From Circinella minor (lineage: Eukaryota; Mucoromycota; Mucoromycetes; Mucorales; Lichtheimiaceae), in contig JAEPRB010000581.1 in assembly GCA_016758965.1 (NCBI GenBank), positions 1-12,590 on the forward strand: DNA of 12,590 bases. Direction: 5' to 3'. The notes beneath the pieces are model-generated. The model made no database searches, was not told the origin of the DNA, and was given only the letters and a program-made list of their open reading frames with translations. Positions 8,806-12,590 of the stretch are shown here, one piece after another. The position numbers and the translations under genes were made by a program. How positions within the stretch are numbered: the stretch's first letter is position 1; every line of letters begins with the position of its first letter.

Positions 8806-9287
8806 AACAAATAAAAAAAAATTTTAAAGAAAATATACTATTATTATTGATATTAGGGTTATATTATTGGTTATAGGAGTGACTGAGATATAAATAGGCT
8901 AATACTTCACTGGGTTACCCTTGGGGGTACGAATGACTAAATTAAGAATGCTGGCTGCACTGAGTTATAATCCTATACCGCGAACCTCGCGAATATTTCC
9001 CATGGTAATACACAAGTTTGGTCTTGATATTTTTTTATTAAAGAATTTTATTTTATATGCTGTTTTTCTATTATTTACTTGTAATCAATATTATATTGTA
9101 AATTTCCTTGTTGAGCGAATGCATCTTCATTTGCCTCTGTTTTTATTTTCTTTGAATCTCACATAATACAAAGTTTATCTTCAAAACTAAAATGATAAAA
9201 AGAAATTTGTTTTAAGCTTAAAAAAGCCTATGCCCAACCCAACCACACTACTATGTGAGCATTATTTATCAAAAAAAGGACGAATAA
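8806..9287. other. convergent intergenic region between genes A and B
   Basis: This is the 482 bp between the two stop codons. It begins with AAATAAA-type sequence suitable for polyadenylation of gene A. It contains a compact GC-rich patch (about 8914-8998) with GGGTTACCC and CGCGAACCTCGCG, unlike the AT-rich surroundings. The open frame at 8921-9166 has no coding character that I can support. Confidence 0.5.
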
Positions 9288-10604
9288 TTATTGTTCAGAA
9301 GGAGCCTCAGGTTGAACTGGGCTTATATTATGTTGTTCTGAATTATTAGGTTGAACTGATAAAATAGGCAGTTCTACCAATGGAACTATGGCCCAAGAAG
9401 GCAAGTGTGTTCGCTGACCTTCTGATAGTATCTTTTCTATAAAGTACTGATCACCGCGAACACACTTCATACCAGTTATTCTCTTCTTAGACTGATGCAA
9501 CATCTCATCTAACTTACTGTAAAATTTCTTGCCCTATTGCAGAATTATCTGTTAGAAACACCTGATTCATATTTTATTTATAAATATACTTCTTTAAAAT
9601 ATATATGTATATATATTACCTCGTCAGAGCGCCATGATGGGCACAACACTGCCTTTTCCTCTACTACTTCCCATTCGTCATATAAGTCTTCTTCATCCGA
9701 CATCAAATCCTGTTCAATGAGCCGATTGCAATCCTTGAATTCAGCAAGGAGAGCTTCACAATTCTTCTGGTAATTTTTTTGGCGTGCGTGATATTTCTAT
9801 TGTATAATTTCAGTTAGATTCTCATTTATACCATAGGCTTTAGATAATGATGAAAAATATCAACAAACCTTGTTCCGAATACTACGTTTCTGAGATTTTT
9901 GCTTCTCTGTTTCCTGTTGTTGCGGCGTAAGCTTCTTACGATATCTCGCATTCTTAAATACTTCACCTAACTTTTCCTCAATTACTTCGGCAGTCCAGTC
10001 ATAGCTAAGGTCATCTGCCGTCTTCAGCACATAGCTTACAAGGACGGTTTTGACTATGGCATTATCTTCATGGTTGAAGTCATATTCAAAATTTCAGATG
10101 GCTCCTTTCAGAACCATCTTGCCCTTGTAATGGCTCCTCAGTGTACTCTAATTAAAACAATATTAACCATATTGCTTTAGTATTATTACTTTTCTTCAGT
10201 CAAGCTGCAAAAAAAAATATAAAAAAAATAATGAATATTACCAAGAGGAATTTATCCCGTGGACTGTGAGTCTTCTTCTCTGTGTTCTTAGCAACTTGAT
10301 GCTTCAACTCATGCACCTCTTGCTCCAGCTCAGCATTACGCTTATTAACAGCAACAATAATCCCTGCTTGACATTCCACCAACTTTTCAAAGTGGGTAAA
10401 CTTTGTCTTAGCAGTGTTGATCCAGCTGTGCATTTTACCTATTTCAGTCCAAAGGGTGCTGTTGCTGTTGAAATTCGAAGCTCTATTTTTCAACGATGCC
10501 AAAGCAGTACGTCCTGGCACTTGTTGTACTGGAATAGCTGTACTGCTGTCATATCTTCCAGTAAAATCGTCGAAGTTATCATCCATTATAAAAGAAGTAT
10601 TCAT
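9288..10604 (-). pseudogene. gene B: coiled-coil protein, four exons, one in-frame TGA
   Basis: Not a family I recognise. Exons: 10604-10242, 10147-9869, 9796-9620, 9533-9288. Introns of 94, 72 and 86 nt are GT-AG and all in phase 0, giving 354 residues. The N-terminus is polar and disordered. Residues 52-107 contain SWINTAKTKFTHFE, matching gene A, then a heptad-like coiled coil (ELEQEVHELKHQV). The middle is a mixed, probably folded region with a Lys/Gln-rich stretch (RKKLTPQQQETEKQK). An acidic patch (SDEEDLYDEWEVVEE) follows, then a conserved-looking segment ending LPSWAIVP and a Gln/Pro tail. Codon 139 is TGA (10096-10094) in KGAI*NFEYDF; the frame is otherwise open. Partnering with gene A is inferred from convergence, shared flanking arm and the shared motif. 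Confidence 0.75.
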
Positions 10605-10670
10605 AGTAAGAGGAGGTGTTTATTTAATGGGACGTTATTGAAACAAAGGCTCAATAATTTACATCCACAA

Positions 10671-10684
10671 CCTTTATATTTATA
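10671..10684 (-). promoter_or_regulatory. TATA-like box upstream of gene B
   Basis: On the minus strand TATAAATATAAAGG lies 67 bp before the ATG of gene B, a reasonable distance for a fungal TATA element. It stands out by its TATAAA form, but the region is AT-rich. Confidence 0.4.
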
Positions 10685-10910
10685 TTTTTTTATTGTTATT
10701 TATTTCCCTTTGAAGATATACTAATGACAAATTTATGCATTAAAGTTTCACTTGTTCTAGTATAATAATTTTATATACACAGCTACACCTCTTAAAAATT
10801 AGGTCATTTACCGAAAAAAAAAACTTTTAAAAAATTATAAATAGTAAGTTATATGAATGATAATGTTATTTTATTCATTATGCAGAGAAAACAATGTCCC
10901 AGTACATACT

Positions 10911-11892
10911 GTGATGACACACCTTAGCCAAATAGACAATGCCATGATAACATAAAAAGATTCTTCTTGTCCCAATTTGGCTAACCTAATATGAATGGCC
11001 TAATTTGGTCATTATTTTTATTCTTCTTTTTTCAGCATCTTTCTTTCTACTCTACTCCTCTTTACTCCAACAAAATGACACGACATAATTTTTATTCCAT
11101 CTTTACAAACATCTTTTATTATAATCTTTGACTATAATACCAGTACTGATTCACTTTTTTTTTAATTTTATACATAGATGCTCCTGTCCGGTAATGGAGT
11201 TTATATGTTGGTTCTCACAGGCTTGACACAGGTAGTTGTAATATTTTTTTAGCTGGATTGCACATACTCTTTTACTCATATTTTTCTCCTTAATTTAATT
11301 TTTAATCTTCTTATTCATTAACCACTTTCTTGTTTTTATCTAGCTCGTATACTTATGCTTACTTGATGATTTCCTTGTATCTTATGCTTTGCTTTACGCA
11401 GGTAGTAACTGTAGTTTTTTTTTCTCTTTTGTTTGTATGTACTTACGTGCCCGAGCTCTAAGTATTCTTTCAATAACGATTCACAAGCACTAATATATCT
11501 GCCTTTTTTTCTGCCCCTTTTTTTATTTTGTCTATTCTCATTTACTATATCTACTTTTGCTTGAAACAAAGCTATACGCGCGTTTCGTACTTTGACACAG
11601 GCACCAGTATCCCTTTTTTTTGCTTGTTTGCATATCCCTTTTTACATGAACTTATATGTTTTTTCTCATCTTAATTATATTCGCTGATGAATACAGTAGT
11701 TTGCTAAGGTACATTCATTTCAGTTATTAACTGTATCATGAAGACCATGTTTGCCAAAAGCCAGGGTAAATAGTAAAAAACTAGTAATAGAGGAATCATA
11801 AATGGTATAAAAAAAAGGAAATTAACATGTATAAATATTCTACTCTAATAATAGGCAACTTTTTTAAGCTTAAAGATTTGGAAGCTATGTAC
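10911..11892 (-). repeat. right arm of long inverted repeat
   Basis: Partner of 6264-7203. The inner end GTGATGACACACC (10911-10923) mirrors 7191-7203 and the outer match ends at TATGTAC (11886-11892). Next to the inner end the arms are almost identical; the outer half is clearly diverged, with several 5-20 bp indels. The arm begins 307 bp upstream of the gene B start codon. Confidence 0.93.
11339..11641 (-). pseudogene. peptide-coding relic in the right arm, 101 open codons
   Basis: An open minus-strand frame runs from 11641 to a TAA at 11338-11336, with no in-frame ATG. It encodes RDTGACVKVRNARIALFQ, a basic linker RQNKKRGRKKGRY, then ACESLLKEYLELGHVSTY and NYSYYLRKAKHKIQG. Compared with the left arm, replacements are often conservative (Leu/Ile, Val/Thr, a synonymous Leu), so the stretch was probably once coding. 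The basic, helical look suggests a nucleic-acid-binding segment, but I recognise no family. It may be an exon of a lost gene or a non-coding remnant. Confidence 0.4.
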
Positions 11893-11928
11893 AGGACTTT
11901 GCGTTAATTACCACCGAAGGGAGGAAGA

Positions 11929-12270
11929 TTTTCCAGATACGGGAGAATAATTTTTCATAATAAGAGAATAAATTTTTCGAAATCAAGGCCAGTTTTTTTT
12001 CATGGGTGGGATTACATTTATCGTAAACGGGAGTGCCTTTTTTCGTATTTGAGGGAATTGATTTTTCATTTTGGGGAGGAGAATTTTTCAAAATTGAGCA
12101 TATACAATATTCATTGTTGGGTTATTAGTTTTTCATATATAGAGACAATGTTTTTCGCTTTTGAGACTATAGATTTTCGCAATCAAGCAAATGTAATTTT
12201 CATAAACGAGTATTTAATAATTCGTAATGGGGAATTATAGTTTTTCAAATGCGCCACAAAGATTTTCGTT
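11929..12270 (+). repeat. 16-copy 22-23 bp tandem array with phased T-tracts
   Basis: The C ending each T-tract falls at 11933, 11956, 11978, 12001, 12022, 12044, 12067, 12089, 12112, 12134, 12156, 12178, 12201, 12223, 12246 and 12267. Spacing is 21-23 bp with a mean of about 22.3. The unit is TTTTTC followed by A or G, with GAG or GGG about nine bases later in most copies; the rest varies freely. The period is not a multiple of three, so short open frames across it are not genes. T-tracts repeated every two helical turns would be expected to bend DNA. Confidence 0.85.
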
Positions 12271-12312
12271 TGTGGGTCGATCAATGATCGCCATTGAGTA
12301 TACTGCTCTTCA

Positions 12313-12327
12313 TTTTTTTTTTTTTTT
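12313..12327 (+). repeat. T15 homopolymer run
   Basis: Fifteen T residues, then GG and seven more T. It lies between the tandem array and the last gene. It may be a promoter poly(dT) element or simple slippage sequence. Confidence 0.8.
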
Positions 12328-12376
12328 GGTTTTTTTCTCAGTGAGCGCCAAGGTATCAAGTTAATGTGTAACAGTT

Positions 12377-12404
12377 TTAAGCTTAAGTTTACACTCAGTG
12401 TAAA
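12377..12404 (+). promoter_or_regulatory. paired palindromes upstream of the 3'-edge gene
   Basis: TTAAGCTTAA (12377-12386) is followed at once by TTTACACT-C-AGTGTAAA (12388-12404), an 8+1+8 perfect inverted repeat. They lie 43 bp before the ATG at 12448 and are followed by a CT-rich stretch of the kind seen in fungal core promoters. They could be a dimer binding site; the function is inferred. Confidence 0.35.
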
Positions 12405-12447
12405 ATACTTTTGTTCCCTCTCTTTCACTAACCCCATTTTTTTCCTT

Positions 12448-12590
12448 ATGAATTCTTCTCTATGTTCTACTTTGGATAAACACTCGCGTTCTCCTTCTCC
12501 TCCAACTAATGCTGACCGGGAAATAAGGGCAAAACGCGCCCGTACAGAGGCTGCTAATGGTCTTGTTGGGTTGGCAAACAATAGGAGTAA
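12448..12590 (+). CDS. 5' end of an unrecognised gene, truncated by the window
   Basis: An ATG preceded by a pyrimidine-rich leader opens a frame of 47 codons that runs to the window edge. The start reads MNSSLCSTLDKHSRSPSPP, then a charged stretch with REIRAKRARTEAANG. Ser/Pro-rich beginnings followed by a basic segment are common in nuclear proteins and in fungal transposase N-termini, but too little is present to name a family. The opposite strand is also open here, but it runs through the T15 run as a lysine stretch, so the plus strand is preferred. Confidence 0.42.
   Translation, partial: MNSSLCSTLDKHSRSPSPPTNADREIRAKRARTEAANGLVGLANNRS

Larger units (their letters stand above)
6264..11892. 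mobile_element. long inverted-repeat element with two convergent genes
   Basis: Two arms of about 0.95 kb in opposite orientation flank a 3.7 kb unique centre holding genes A and B, which point toward each other. Long terminal inverted repeats around a compact gene set are the architecture of foldback-type, MULE-like or other DNA transposons. No DDE, tyrosine-recombinase or reverse-transcriptase motif is visible in either gene, and no target-site duplication was found at 6264/11892. It could be a non-autonomous or unrecognised transposon, or a segmental inverted duplication. The two arms are certain; the mobility is inferred. Confidence 0.45.

Noticed and set aside
8921..9166. 81-codon plus-strand frame between genes A and B
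   Set aside because: Starts in a GC-rich patch but becomes hydrophobic T-rich translation; no recognisable motif.
10164..10241. Alternative first intron of gene B ending at the TTTGCAG near 10204
   Set aside because: It would be only about 38 nt and would run into a stop within three codons. The acceptor at 10148 keeps the frame and reads on naturally.
11885..12091. Minus-strand frame with repeated Asn/Lys/Pro phrases
   Set aside because: It follows the 22-bp array, whose period is not a multiple of three, so the apparent repeats are not a protein repeat.
11929..12270. CRISPR-like regular repeats
   Set aside because: The conserved part is only about six bases, the units are 22-23 bp, and the surroundings are eukaryotic with spliced genes and no cas genes.
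12183..12581. 132-codon minus-strand frame at the window end
   Set aside because: It runs through the T15 tract as lysines and through the tandem array. The plus-strand frame at 12448 has a better start context.

Overview
The window looks like nuclear DNA of an AT-rich eukaryote with short GT-AG introns (49-95 nt). The closest fit is an early-diverging fungus of the Mucoromycota/Mucorales type. This is inferred from composition, intron size and the MULE/SWIM protein; no marker gene settles it. Almost all of the window is repetitive or mobile DNA. The only clear cellular gene is one tRNA.

Layout. 1-949: AT-rich, nothing recognised. 950-1102: short-motif repeat built on ATCCG/ATCCGA. 1145-1349: possible solo LTR with several small inverted repeats, ending 8 bp before the tRNA. 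1358-1429: tRNA-Glu(UUC), followed by a hairpin and T-run. 1567-5360: a Mutator-like (MULE) DNA transposon with two-block terminal inverted repeats. It carries one minus-strand, four-exon transposase (zinc-binding N-terminus, DDE core, SWIM finger, charged coiled-coil tail) interrupted by a single in-frame TGA. 5323-5503: GTTTGAG repeat cluster at and beyond the right end. 5504-6263: AT-rich, no gene.

6264-11892: a long inverted-repeat structure. Two arms of about 0.95 kb (6264-7203 and 10911-11892) face each other across a 3.7 kb centre. The centre holds two spliced, convergent genes: A (plus, 7389-8805, five exons) and B (minus, 10604-9288, four exons). Neither matches a family I recognise, but they share a short N-terminal motif. 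Each arm is the upstream flank of one gene. The inner 150 bp of the arms is nearly identical, while the outer parts are much more diverged. The arms also carry a degraded stretch that still reads as similar peptides in both copies.

11929-12270: a tandem array of 16 T-tracts with a regular 22-23 bp period. 12448-12590: the probable start of another gene, running off the window.

All three spliced genes keep splice sites and phase, yet each is broken by nonsense codons only: TGA once in the transposase, TGA once in B, and four TAA/TAG inside glutamine tracts in A. The simplest reading is decay by transitions. Readthrough or codon reassignment is the alternative to exclude. The most unusual material is the inverted-arm element with its convergent gene pair and the phased T-tract array.
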